Part shown: in pieces, positions 8,450 through 16,286 of the stretch | How positions within the stretch are numbered: position 1 is the stretch's first letter | Layout: each line of letters starts with the position of its first letter | Assembly: GCA_017624915.1 (NCBI GenBank) | Contig: JAGAMC010000049.1 | Location: forward strand, 62,001-126,000 | Source: Oscillospiraceae bacterium | Lineage (GTDB): Bacteria > Bacillota > Clostridia > Oscillospirales > Oscillospiraceae | Direction: 5' to 3' | DNA: 64,000 nt | Notes under the pieces: model-generated | The model's database searches: none | The model's input: the letters and a program-made list of their open reading frames with translations, nothing else | Told to the model about the DNA's origin: nothing | Position numbers and translations under genes: made by a program

Positions 8450-9251
8450 AGAAAGACTGGACGTGCGTATGACCCAGCTGGGCCTGACCGAAAGTCGGCA
8501 GAAGGCACAGGCTGTTATCATGAGCGGACAGGTATATGTAAACGGTCAGAAGCAGACCAAGGCCGGAGCGCCCGTTGCTCCCGGGGACAGCATTGAAGTG
8601 CGCGGCAAGACCCTGGCCTATGTCAGCCGCGGCGGACTGAAGCTGGAAAAGGCCATGAAGTGCTGGCCCATCTCACTGCAAAACGCGGTGGCGGCGGACA
8701 TCGGGGCCTCCACCGGCGGTTTTACAGACTGTATGCTCCAAAACGGCGCAAGTAAGGTATACGCTGTAGATGTGGGGTACAACCAGCTGGACTGGCGGCT
8801 GCGCAATGATCCCAGAGTGGTGTGTATGGAGCGCACAAATGCACGTTATCTTACCCACGAGGATATTCCGGATGCGCTGGATTTTGCGTCGGTGGATGTG
8901 TCCTTTATTTCCCTGAACCTGATCCTTCCGGCCCTGAGAGGGCTGTTAAAAGAGGATGGGCAAGTAGTCTGCCTTGTCAAGCCTCAGTTTGAGGCCGGGA
9001 AGGATAAGGTAGGAAAGAAAGGCGTGGTTCGTGACCCGGCGGTGCATCTTGAGGTGCTGGAGCACTTTCTTGACCACGCCCGGAATGCGGATTTTACCGT
9101 GCTTGATATGGAGTTTTCGCCTATTAAGGGCCCGGAAGGAAATATCGAGTATCTGGGATATCTGAGAGCCGGCGCAGGACAGGACTGGCAGGGCGACCTG
9201 AAGGAACTGGTCAGCCGTTCCCACGGCACTTTGGAGGAGGTGGAGCAGTGA
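8442..9251 (+). CDS. tlyA: TlyA family rRNA 2'-O-methyltransferase (YqxC)
   Basis: 269 residues: an N-terminal S4 RNA-binding domain (about 1-65, RLDVRMTQLGLTESRQKAQ and VYVNGQKQTKAG) and an FtsJ/RrmJ-like methyltransferase domain with the SAM motif ADIGASTGGFTDCMLQNGA. TlyA proteins methylate 2'-OH of 16S and 23S rRNA cytidines in mycobacteria; the Firmicute homologue YqxC occupies this same place between dxs and argR/recN. The start overlaps dxs by 8 nt and the stop overlaps nadK by 4 nt. Whether both rRNAs are substrates here cannot be told. Confidence 0.88.
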   Translation: MAKERLDVRMTQLGLTESRQKAQAVIMSGQVYVNGQKQTKAGAPVAPGDSIEVRGKTLAYVSRGGLKLEKAMKCWPISLQNAVAADIGASTGGFTDCMLQNGASKVYAVDVGYNQLDWRLRNDPRVVCMERTNARYLTHEDIPDALDFASVDVSFISLNLILPALRGLLKEDGQVVCLVKPQFEAGKDKVGKKGVVRDPAVHLEVLEHFLDHARNADFTVLDMEFSPIKGPEGNIEYLGYLRAGAGQDWQGDLKELVSRSHGTLEEVEQ

Positions 9252-10120
9252 AAATCATTTTGAGTTCAAATCCATACCGCGACCACGGTATGCGGGCGGC
9301 CCAGCAGGCCCAGAAGATCCTGGAGAGGGAGGGGGTGCAGTGCTGTTTTTGCCTGCCCTTTGAGATAGAGTCCGGGGCTCGTCCGGAGCTGCCCCGCCAT
9401 CTGCGTTTTGCAGAGCTGCAGCAGGAACTGCCCGATGCGGATCTGCTGATCTGCTTTGGCGGCGACGGGACCATACTCCATGCCGCAAAGGATGCCACCC
9501 GGCATGATGTCCCCATCCTCGGCATCAACATGGGCAGCGTGGGCTTTATGGCCGAGCTGGAAGAGCGTGAGCTGGGCCAGATCAAACGGCTGGCTTCGGG
9601 TGATTATACTATTGAGGAGCGCATGATGCTTCGGGTGAGCCTTATGCGGGGTAAACAGGTGGTGTATGACGAGCTGGCACTCAACGATGCAGTCATCTCA
9701 AAAGGCAGCATCGCCCGTGTGGCGGAGCTTGACGTGGCTGCGGACGGGGTGAATATTTGCCGGTTGACCGGCGACGGGGTGGTGGTGGCTACCCCCACCG
9801 GCTCCACAGCCTATTCCATGTCGGCCGGCGGTCCCATTGTGGAGCCCAACTCTGACAACCTGATCGTCACGCCGGTGTGCGCACACCAGCTGTCCGCCCG
9901 GCCCATGGTCATGTCTGCCGGCCGGACGATCACGGTCCGCCTGCCGTCAAAAAGCAGAAAAAGCGTCTATTTGTCCACAGACGGCGGAAAATCAGTGCGT
10001 GTTTCCGGCAACGACCGGGTGGAGATTCGAACTGCTGAATGCCGCACGCGGCTGGTTCGGCTGACCGATAAAAACTTCTATCAGTTACTTAATCAGAAAC
10101 TGGGAGGGTATGCACCGTGA
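9248..10120 (+). CDS. nadK: NAD kinase
   Basis: 290 residues. Phosphorylates NAD to NADP. GGDGT at residues 71-75 with following ILHAA, GINMGSVGFMAEL, and the C-terminal TPTGSTAYSMSAGGP motif are diagnostic. GTG start at 9248 overlaps the tlyA stop (GTGA), and the gene ends with a GTGA overlap with argR. The tlyA-nadK-argR-recN order is common in Clostridia. Confidence 0.94.
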   Translation: MKIILSSNPYRDHGMRAAQQAQKILEREGVQCCFCLPFEIESGARPELPRHLRFAELQQELPDADLLICFGGDGTILHAAKDATRHDVPILGINMGSVGFMAELEERELGQIKRLASGDYTIEERMMLRVSLMRGKQVVYDELALNDAVISKGSIARVAELDVAADGVNICRLTGDGVVVATPTGSTAYSMSAGGPIVEPNSDNLIVTPVCAHQLSARPMVMSAGRTITVRLPSKSRKSVYLSTDGGKSVRVSGNDRVEIRTAECRTRLVRLTDKNFYQLLNQKLGGYAP

Positions 10121-10569
10121 AAGGAACACGTCAGGCGGAGATCCTGAAAATTATCGAAAGCACGGATATCGAGACCCAGGAGCAGCTTCTGGATGCCCTG
10201 CGCCGCCGCGGCGTCTCTGCTACGCAGGCGACTATTTCCCGGGACATAAAGCAGCTGCACCTTGTCAAGGAGCAGACCGGAGCAGGTCACTACCGCTACA
10301 CCAAGACGGAACGAAAGCACACTCCGGATCTGGCCGGGCGTCTGCGCACGATTTTCAAGGAGAGCGTCACCTCTTTTGATGTGGCACAGAATATCGTGGT
10401 GGTCAACACCATGCCGGGTCTTGCTTCCGCGGCCTGTTCTGCTCTGGATGCCATGGATATCGACCAGATGGTGGGAACACTGGCAGGGGACGATACCGCC
10501 CTGCTCATCATGCGCAATAATGATGCGGCAGCCGACTTCTGCAGCGAGATCCACAAGATGCTCAACTAA
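10117..10569 (+). CDS. argR: Arginine repressor ArgR
   Basis: 150 residues. N-terminal winged helix (about 1-70, with VSATQATISRDIKQL) that binds ARG boxes, and a C-terminal hexamerisation/arginine-binding domain with the conserved GTLAGDDTALLIM segment carrying the acidic arginine-binding pair. GTG start overlaps the nadK stop by 4 nt. No arginine genes lie in the window; the linkage argR-recN is a conserved Firmicute arrangement rather than a regulatory unit. Confidence 0.92.
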   Translation: MKGTRQAEILKIIESTDIETQEQLLDALRRRGVSATQATISRDIKQLHLVKEQTGAGHYRYTKTERKHTPDLAGRLRTIFKESVTSFDVAQNIVVVNTMPGLASAACSALDAMDIDQMVGTLAGDDTALLIMRNNDAAADFCSEIHKMLN

Positions 10570-10590
10570 TCGTAAACGGAGGGATGGGAC

Positions 10591-12288
10591 ATGCTTTCCC
10601 TGCTCCATATTGAGAATATTGCCGTCATCCAGTCTGCAGACATCCGGTTTGAACCGGGCTTCAATGTTCTGACCGGCGAGACCGGCGCGGGCAAATCCAT
10701 CGTCATCGACGCCATCAGCGCCGTCATGGGGGAGCGGACCAGCCGGGATCTGATCCGAACCGGCGCGCCCTCAGCCCGGGTTAGCGCTGTATTCTGCGCG
10801 CTGCCCCGGCTTGCGTGGTTTGAGGAAAACGGCATCCGGCCGGACGAAAACGGGGAGCTGCTGCTGGAGCGCGAGATCCTGGGTGACGGGCGCAATATCT
10901 GCCGCATCAACGCAAGACCATTCACTGTGTCCCAGCTGAAAAGTCTGGGGCGCCAGCTTCTGAATATCCACGGCCAGCACGACGGCCAGCAGCTGTTGGA
11001 CCCCGCCTGCCATCTTGGCTACCTTGACAGTTTCGGTCAGGCCGGAACGCTGCTGGAGGAATACAGTCAGCACTATGCCGCATATTCCGACATCCGTCGT
11101 CAGATGCTTTCCCTGCGCATGGATGAGGCGGAAAAGGCCCGAAAAATCGATACATTGACTTATCAGATCAATGAACTGGAGCGCGCCAACCTGAAAGAAG
11201 GGGAGGACGAGGAGCTTGCCGCCCGCCGGGATCTGCTGCGCAATGCCGGCAGAATAACGGACGCGGTGGAAAGAGCCTGCTACGCCCTGTCCGGCGGTGA
11301 CAACGGCGACGGAGCCGTTTCTATGCTGATGAATGCCGAACAGTCCCTGCACGGTGCGTCCCGGGTGTCACAGGAGCTGGCACAGCTTGCCCAAAAGGCA
11401 GCCGAGGTCCGCTTTGCTGCCGCCGATCTTGCGGAACTGGTGCGGGATATGCGGGACAGTTTTGAGTTCTCTGCCGGGGAACTGGATGAGATCGAAGGGC
11501 GGCTGGACACCATTTATCGGCTTCGGAAAAAATACGGCTCCTCTGTGGCGCAGATGCTGGAGTATCTGGACCGGTGCAGACAGGAACTGGACCAGATCCA
11601 GTATGCGGATGACACCCTTGCCCGCCTTGAACAGCAGGAGGAAACGGCGAGAAAGCAGGCGTTGCGCAGCGCCGAGGCCCTTTCTGATGCCCGAAAGCAG
11701 GCTGCTTTGCTGCTGCAGGACCGTATACGCAGCGAGCTTTCCCAGCTTGATATGCCCAAGGTGCGTTTTCAGGTGGAATTTGCGGAAAAAGCGGGAGACC
11801 CCGGGTTCGATGCCACAGGAATGGACGAGGTGCAGTTCCTCATGTCCGCAAATGTGGGTGAGGAACTCAAACCCATCCACAAAATTGCCTCGGGCGGCGA
11901 GTTGGCCCGCATAATGCTGGCGCTGAAAAATGTTCTGGCGGAAAATGACGACGTGTCCACCCTTGTCTTTGACGAGGTTGACACCGGCGTGTCCGGCCGT
12001 GCGGCCCAGAAAGTGGCTCAGAAGATGGCGGACGTGGCACGCAGCAAGCAGGTGCTGTGCGTGACCCACCTGCCTCAGATCGCCGCCATGGCCCACAACC
12101 ACTTCTGTGTGGAGAAGGGCGAAAAGGACGGTCGTACGTACACTGCGGTGGAGCGCCTTGAGCGCGACCGGCGCCGACAGGAGCTCGCCCGGCTGACCAG
12201 CGGTGACCTGATGACCCAGGCGGCCCTGCAGGGGGCAGAGGAGATGCTTCAGCAGGCCGAGCAGTACCGCAGCGCCGACCAGCAATAA
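10591..12288 (+). CDS. recN: DNA repair protein RecN
   Basis: 565 residues, SMC-like ATPase that gathers broken DNA ends before recombination. Walker A GETGAGKS at 29-36, ABC signature SGGELARIMLALK and Walker B TLVFDEVDTGVSG near the C-terminus, coiled-coil arms between. GGAGGGATG precedes the ATG. In many Clostridia and Bacilli recN is followed by spoIVB and spo0A; here it is followed by a very small membrane peptide and a Nudix gene, so that linkage is broken. Confidence 0.94.
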   Translation: MLSLLHIENIAVIQSADIRFEPGFNVLTGETGAGKSIVIDAISAVMGERTSRDLIRTGAPSARVSAVFCALPRLAWFEENGIRPDENGELLLEREILGDGRNICRINARPFTVSQLKSLGRQLLNIHGQHDGQQLLDPACHLGYLDSFGQAGTLLEEYSQHYAAYSDIRRQMLSLRMDEAEKARKIDTLTYQINELERANLKEGEDEELAARRDLLRNAGRITDAVERACYALSGGDNGDGAVSMLMNAEQSLHGASRVSQELAQLAQKAAEVRFAAADLAELVRDMRDSFEFSAGELDEIEGRLDTIYRLRKKYGSSVAQMLEYLDRCRQELDQIQYADDTLARLEQQEETARKQALRSAEALSDARKQAALLLQDRIRSELSQLDMPKVRFQVEFAEKAGDPGFDATGMDEVQFLMSANVGEELKPIHKIASGGELARIMLALKNVLAENDDVSTLVFDEVDTGVSGRAAQKVAQKMADVARSKQVLCVTHLPQIAAMAHNHFCVEKGEKDGRTYTAVERLERDRRRQELARLTSGDLMTQAALQGAEEMLQQAEQYRSADQQ

Positions 12289-12314
12289 TATTTCAAACAC
12301 AAGGAGATGGGAAT

Positions 12315-12401
12315 ATGGCATTTGCGCTTTTGCCTGTGGTTGCCGTTGGCGCGATCGTCCTGATCGCGGTGATCGGCTACATCATCTATCAGAACCGATA
12401 A
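12315..12401 (+). CDS. 28-residue single-pass membrane peptide (unknown)
   Basis: A short reading frame between recN and the Nudix gene. It encodes 28 residues: MAFALLPVVAVGAIVLIAVI, then GYIIYQNR, i.e. one continuous hydrophobic helix with a short polar/basic tail. AAGGAG at 12301-12306 lies 8 nt before the ATG, an ideal ribosome binding site, and the frame fills the 128-nt gap between genes precisely. I do not recognise it. The helix-plus-basic-tail form suggests an inner-membrane regulatory peptide or small subunit; that is inference. It is too short for most gene callers. Confidence 0.6.
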   Translation: MAFALLPVVAVGAIVLIAVIGYIIYQNR

Positions 12402-12416
12402 CAGGAGAAGACTTTT

Positions 12417-12938
12417 ATGGAACTTTGGGACGCATATACCAAAGACGGCAAACTGATTCCGGACACCATCCTGCATCGGGGTGAGACCATACCGGACGGT
12501 CTTTATCACATGGCCTGCGGCGTCTTTGTGCGCCATGCGGACGGCAGCATCCTGTGCATGAAACGTTCAACATCGAAGAAAACCCATGGAGGAATGTACG
12601 AGGTGTCTGCCGGAGGTGCGGCCCAGCAGGGTGAATCCAAGTATGACTGCATCCGCCGGGAGCTGAAAGAAGAGACAGGAATCTCCTGTGACGAGTTTCA
12701 GGAGCTGGGCCGCCACGTCAGCGAAAACAGCCGCATCATTCTGTATAACTTCCTGTGCACTGTGGACTGCGAAAAGGACTCGGTAACCCTGCAGGAAGGG
12801 GAGACGGAGGGCTACCGCTGGATGAGCGAGGCGGAGTTTGCCGACTTTGCAAACTCCGACCGGATGATCGGCTGGCAGAAGGCCTATTACCACGATTACA
12901 TGAAGGAACAGGGCTGGATCAGGGATGACAGCCCTTGA
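12417..12938 (+). CDS. Nudix hydrolase
   Basis: 173 residues. Complete Nudix box GX5EX7REUXEEXGU as GAAQQGE, seven residues, then REL-K-EETGI (about residues 61-83), which binds Mg2+ and cleaves nucleoside-diphosphate-X bonds. The N-terminal WDAYTKDGKLI and MACGVFVRHADGSIL resemble the YfcD/isopentenyl-diphosphate isomerase-like branch, but an IPP isomerase assignment is not supported; substrate unknown. AGGAG at 12403-12407 precedes the ATG. The last codons overlap the -35 of the tyrS promoter. Confidence 0.82.
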   Translation: MELWDAYTKDGKLIPDTILHRGETIPDGLYHMACGVFVRHADGSILCMKRSTSKKTHGGMYEVSAGGAAQQGESKYDCIRRELKEETGISCDEFQELGRHVSENSRIILYNFLCTVDCEKDSVTLQEGETEGYRWMSEAEFADFANSDRMIGWQKAYYHDYMKEQGWIRDDSP

Positions 12939-12963
12939 CAAAAGACCTGTTTCCCGCTATAAT
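12935..12963 (+). promoter_or_regulatory. Consensus sigma-A promoter of tyrS T-box transcript
   Basis: TTGACA (12935-12940), exactly 17 bp, TATAAT (12958-12963): a perfect consensus promoter. Transcription should start near 12970, at the beginning of the T-box leader. Confidence 0.92.
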
Positions 12964-12969
12964 GCACTT

Positions 12970-13246
12970 GTTATATTTCATTGCGTTGAAGGGGAGAAGT
13001 AACCCGGCAGATGCTGCGCAGAGAGCCGTCCGGTCGGTGCAAGGGCGGAGAGCGATGCCGTGTGAATACCCCCCGGAGCAGCCGCCTGAACCGCTTTGGC
13101 GCAGTAGGGTCGTGCCGGGTGCGCCCGTTACCGCGCCGGAGTGTGTCAGCACTCCATGAGGTCTCTGCCGTGAGGCAGTGACGAACCAGAGGTGGTACCG
13201 CGTTCATTCGCCCTCTGTCCGGCCGGACAGGGGGCTTTATCTTTTT
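12970..13246 (+). promoter_or_regulatory. T-box riboswitch (tRNA-Tyr responsive)
   Basis: This roughly 300-nt gene-free stretch before tyrS is a T-box leader. The T-box core GGTGGTACCGCG is at 13191-13202; its bulge UGGU would pair with a tRNA ending in ACCA, which fits the A discriminator of tRNA-Tyr. The AG-box AGTAA follows GGGG near 12993-13001, and GAATACC at 13065-13070 places a UAC tyrosine codon (13067-13069) as likely specifier. The AGTAGG...CGTTA element of the stem II region is at 13103-13131. Uncharged tRNA-Tyr stabilises the antiterminator; charged tRNA allows the terminator at 13211-13246. Confidence 0.9.
13211..13246 (+). terminator. T-box-controlled terminator
   Basis: Stem 13211-13220 with 13225-13234 (CCCTCTGTCC/GGACAGGGGG, one G-U pair), tetraloop GGCC, then CTTTATCTTTTT. 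Its 5' flank directly follows the T-box core. Confidence 0.9.
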
Positions 13247-13282
13247 CCCTGCCGGACCACAACAGAAAAAGGAGAAAGAATT

Positions 13283-14509
13283 ATGACTTGCTACGAAGAA
13301 CTCAAGGCCCGCGGTCTGATCGCTCAGGTCACCAACGAGGAGGAGATCTCCAAGATGATCAACGAGGGCAAGGCTGTGTTCTACATCGGCTTTGACCCCA
13401 CCGCAGACTCTCTGCATGTAGGCCACTTCATGGCCCTGTGTCTGATGAAGCGCCTGCAGATGGCGGGCAACAAGCCCATCGCCCTGATCGGCGGCGGTAC
13501 TGCCATGATCGGCGACCCCTCCGGCCGCACCGATATGCGCTCCATGATGACTCCCGAGACCATTCAGCACAACTGCGACTGCTTTAAGGTGCAGATGGAG
13601 CGGTTCATCGAGTTTGGCGAGGGCAAGGCCCGTATGGTGAATAACGCCGAATGGCTGCTCAAGCTGAATTACGTGGAGTTCATCCGCGACATCGGCGGCT
13701 GCTTCTCTGTGAACAACATGCTGCGTGCCGAGTGCTTCAAGCAGCGCATGGAGAAGGGCCTGTCCTTCCTGGAGTTCAACTACATGCCCATGCAGTCCTA
13801 CGATTTCTACTACCTGTATCAGAACTACGGCTGCAACATGCAGTTCGGCGGCGACGACCAGTGGTCCAACATGCTGGGCGGCACCGAACTGATCCGCCGC
13901 AAGCTGGGCAAGGACGCCCACGCCATGACCATCACCCTGCTGCTCAATTCCGAGGGCAAGAAGATGGGCAAGACCGCCAAGGGCGCAGTCTGGCTGGATC
14001 CCAACAAGACCAGCCCCTACGACTTCTATCAGTACTGGCGCAACGTGGGCGACGGCGATGTGCTCAAGTGCCTGCGCATGTTGACCTTCCTGCCTCTGGA
14101 GCAGATCGACGAGATGGACAAGTGGGAGGGCAGCCAGCTCAACACCGCCAAGGAAATCCTGGCCTACGAGCTGACCAAGCTGGTCCACGGTGAAGAGGAA
14201 GCCAACAAGGCGCAGGACGCCGCCAAGGCCCTGTTCGTTGGCGGCGGCGACATGAGCAATGTGCCCGCCACCCAGCTGACTGCCGACGACCTGACCGACG
14301 GCGCCATCGGTGTGCTGGACCTGATGGTCAAGTGCAAGCTGACCCCCTCCAAGAAGGAGGCCCGCCGTCTGGTAGAGCAGGGCGGTGTGGAGATCAACGG
14401 CGAAAAGGTGGCTGCCGCCACGGTCAGCTACGCCGCCGCAGAGCTTGCCGGCGACGGCCTGATGATCAAGAAGGGTAAAAAGGTTTATCATCGCGCCTAT
14501 ATGGCCTGA
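13283..14509 (+). CDS. tyrS: Tyrosyl-tRNA synthetase
   Basis: 408 residues, class I synthetase. HIGH-type motif HVGH at 45-48 and KMSKS-type motif KMGKT at 227-231, tyrosine-binding segments YIGFDPTADSLHVGH and QFGGDDQWSNM, and a C-terminal S4 RNA-binding domain (about 345-408, LTPSKKEARRLVEQGGVEINGE). Codon use is strongly biased (AAG for lysine, CTG for leucine), as expected for a highly expressed gene. Start ATG 13283 has AAAGGAGAAAG in front. Expression is controlled by the T-box upstream. Confidence 0.95.
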   Translation: MTCYEELKARGLIAQVTNEEEISKMINEGKAVFYIGFDPTADSLHVGHFMALCLMKRLQMAGNKPIALIGGGTAMIGDPSGRTDMRSMMTPETIQHNCDCFKVQMERFIEFGEGKARMVNNAEWLLKLNYVEFIRDIGGCFSVNNMLRAECFKQRMEKGLSFLEFNYMPMQSYDFYYLYQNYGCNMQFGGDDQWSNMLGGTELIRRKLGKDAHAMTITLLLNSEGKKMGKTAKGAVWLDPNKTSPYDFYQYWRNVGDGDVLKCLRMLTFLPLEQIDEMDKWEGSQLNTAKEILAYELTKLVHGEEEANKAQDAAKALFVGGGDMSNVPATQLTADDLTDGAIGVLDLMVKCKLTPSKKEARRLVEQGGVEINGEKVAAATVSYAAAELAGDGLMIKKGKKVYHRAYMA

Positions 14510-14523
14510 ATCGTGTGAATTTC

Positions 14524-14560
14524 AAAAATACCCTGCATCCTCAGGATGCAGGGTATTTTT
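14524..14560. terminator. Bidirectional terminator between tyrS and carD
   Basis: Near-perfect palindrome: AAAAATACCCTGCATCC (14524-14540), loop TCA, complement 14544-14560. A-tract on one side and T-tract on the other serve both convergent genes; the end of carD lies within it. Confidence 0.92.
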
Positions 14561-15059
14561 ATCCGTCCAGAACACTGGAAATATAGTCAGGTACACTGCT
14601 TTTTTGAATGTCCAGCGCGATGGCCAGCTCACCGTAAAGAATATCTTCCGCGCGCTTCATATACCGCTCGTCCACGAGACCGGGCTTTCTGCCTTGGGCC
14701 TGCATTTCCCGCTGCTTTGCATAGACTGCCTTGATTAGCTGGAACATATCCTCGCAGTCGTGAGTCTGCATCAGCTCCTGATAATGTTCGTTGAGCATGC
14801 GCAGGTTGCGGTTTTCATAGATCTCGCCCGGAATTTCGGGAAGACGTCGGATCAGGGTCTCAGCCTCCGCTTTGGTGATGACGGGACGCATGAAGACAGG
14901 GGAGTCCACCGGGATATAGATTTTCCCCTCCCGGTAGACAGGCTGAAGGGTATAATACAGCTTATTTTTGTTGGCCCCCGAGAGGTCCACCGGCCCAACG
15001 CAATCCACGCGGCATACGCCTTCGCCGTTGTAAATAATAAGCTCCCCGGGCTGATACAT
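14559..15059 (-). CDS. CarD family transcriptional regulator (first copy)
   Basis: 166 residues on the minus strand. N-terminal CarD/CdnL/TRCF RNA-polymerase-interaction domain (about 1-60: QPGELIIYNGEGVCRVDCVG, YYTLQPVYREGKIYIPVD) and a helical C-terminal DNA-binding domain. CarD proteins bind the RNA polymerase beta subunit and stabilise the open promoter complex, especially at rRNA and housekeeping promoters. A second, diverged member is at 41627. RBS AAGGAGAT precedes the ATG. No clear promoter with good spacing was found upstream. Confidence 0.85.
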   Translation of the reverse strand: MYQPGELIIYNGEGVCRVDCVGPVDLSGANKNKLYYTLQPVYREGKIYIPVDSPVFMRPVITKAEAETLIRRLPEIPGEIYENRNLRMLNEHYQELMQTHDCEDMFQLIKAVYAKQREMQAQGRKPGLVDERYMKRAEDILYGELAIALDIQKSSVPDYISSVLDG

Positions 15060-15175
15060 TTGACCATCTCCTTGTACCGTGATGCTTGATTCCTTCCATA
15101 ATATTTTATCAGAAAAATTTTTTGGATGTAAGCAAAAATTTACCTGCCAAAAAAGATTTCTAAGCCGTTAAACAG

Positions 15176-15204
15176 TTGACAACCGGGAGAAATTATGTTA
15201 AGAT
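15176..15204 (+). promoter_or_regulatory. Sigma-A promoter for the two serine tRNAs
   Basis: TTGACA (15176-15181), 17 bp, TAAGAT (15199-15204), about 30 nt before the first tRNA. Confidence 0.75.
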
Positions 15205-15233
15205 AACACTCGCCTTTGACTGGAGAGCGATAC

Positions 15234-15320
15234 GGAGAGATGTCCGAGCGGTTTAAGGAGCCGGTCTTGAAAACCGGTGACTCGCAAGAGCCGTGGGTTC
15301 GAATCCCACTCTCTCCGCCA
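15234..15320 (+). tRNA. tRNA-Ser (anticodon TGA)
   Basis: 87 nt with encoded CCA. Acceptor GGAGAGA (15234-15240) pairs with TCTCTCC (15310-15316), discriminator G. Anticodon stem CCGGT/ACCGG with loop CTTGAAA gives anticodon TGA at 15268-15270, reading UCA. A long variable arm (class II) and T loop TTCGAAT are present. Confidence 0.97.
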
Positions 15321-15341
15321 TTTAAATTTTTTCTTTGACCT

Positions 15342-15432
15342 GCAGAAGTACCCAAGAGGCCAAAGGGGCTCCCCTGCTAAGGGAGTAGGCGGGTTAAACC
15401 GTGCGAGGGTTCGAATCCCTCCTTCTGCGCCA
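15342..15432 (+). tRNA. tRNA-Ser (anticodon GCT)
   Basis: 91 nt with encoded CCA. Acceptor GCAGAAG (15342-15348) pairs with CTTCTGC (15422-15428), discriminator G. Anticodon stem CTCCC/GGGAG with loop CTGCTAA gives GCT, reading AGC/AGU. Long variable arm; T loop TTCGAAT. Co-transcribed with the TGA isoacceptor 21 nt upstream. Confidence 0.97.
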
Positions 15433-15438
15433 GCAAAA

Positions 15439-15466
15439 GCACCAACCATCCGGTTGGTGCTTTTGT
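15439..15466 (+). terminator. Terminator of the tRNA-Ser pair
   Basis: GCACCAACC (15439-15447) pairs with GGTTGGTGC (15452-15460), loop ATCC, then TTTTGTT. Placed 6 nt after the second tRNA. Confidence 0.9.
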
Positions 15467-15501
15467 TCTTTGCAGGAAAACAAACTGGGGAGGTACATCC
15501 T

Positions 15502-16227
15502 GTGAAACTTGTGATCGTCCGTCACGCGGACCCTGATTATACCATTGATTCCCTTACCCCAACAGGGTGGGATGAGGCAAAGCTGCTTGCCCCGCGCATC
15601 AGCAGGATGAATGTAAAGGAGTTCTACCTTTCGCCTTTGGGCCGTGCGCAGGATACGGCCCGCGTCACCCTGGAGCGGATGGGCCGGACAGGCAAGACGC
15701 TCCCTTGGCTGCAGGAGTTTCCCGTGCAGGTGGTCAAAACAGGGGAGAGCACCCCGAACATCCTGTGGGACTGGCTGCCTGAGAACTGGACAAGCGTCCC
15801 GGAGTTCTACGACCGTGAGAAGTGGATGCACGTACCCATCTTCGAGCAGGCCGGAGTCCCGGAAGCGGTGAAAGAGGTCACCGACGGTCTTGACGCCCTG
15901 CTGGCCGAGCACGGCTATGTGCGGGAGGGGAACTGCTACCGGGTGGTGCGAGCCAACGAGGATACCCTTGTGTTCTTTTGTCACTTCGGTCTTGAGTGCG
16001 TGCTGCTGGGGCATCTGCTGGGTGTTTCGCCCATGGTACTGTGGCACGGCTTCTGCGCTGCGCCTACATCTGTCACCACGGTGGTTACGGAAGAACGCCG
16101 GGAGGGGATCGCCAGCTTCCGCACCGGCATGTTTGGCGATATTTCCCACCTGTATGCAGCAGGCCGTGAGCCCTCCTTTTCCGCCCGCTTTTGCGAGACC
16201 TTTGACAACACGGATCAGCGGCACTGA
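15502..16227 (+). CDS. Histidine phosphatase superfamily protein
   Basis: 241 residues. The N-terminal IVRHADPDY carries the phosphoacceptor histidine H8 next to R7, with the SPLGRAQDTARVTL motif (second arginine) near residue 45 and a C-terminal FFCHFGLE with the second catalytic histidine. This is the phosphoglycerate mutase-like phosphatase fold; substrate is not evident. GTG 15502 is chosen because the family begins directly at the KLVIVRH strand and GGGGAGG is at 15487-15493. Longer in-frame extension would run back through the tRNA genes. Confidence 0.82.
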   Translation: MKLVIVRHADPDYTIDSLTPTGWDEAKLLAPRISRMNVKEFYLSPLGRAQDTARVTLERMGRTGKTLPWLQEFPVQVVKTGESTPNILWDWLPENWTSVPEFYDREKWMHVPIFEQAGVPEAVKEVTDGLDALLAEHGYVREGNCYRVVRANEDTLVFFCHFGLECVLLGHLLGVSPMVLWHGFCAAPTSVTTVVTEERREGIASFRTGMFGDISHLYAAGREPSFSARFCETFDNTDQRH

Positions 16228-16243
16228 AATTCCGAATAACCTG

Positions 16244-16280
16244 AAAATCCGCCGCAGGCAGCAGCTTGCGGCGGATTTTT
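16244..16280. terminator. Bidirectional terminator between the phosphatase gene and sigG
   Basis: AAAATCCGCCGCA (16244-16256) pairs with its complement at 16267-16279 around a 10-nt loop; A- and T-tracts flank it on both sides, serving the convergent genes. Confidence 0.9.
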
Positions 16281-16286
16281 GTACGA

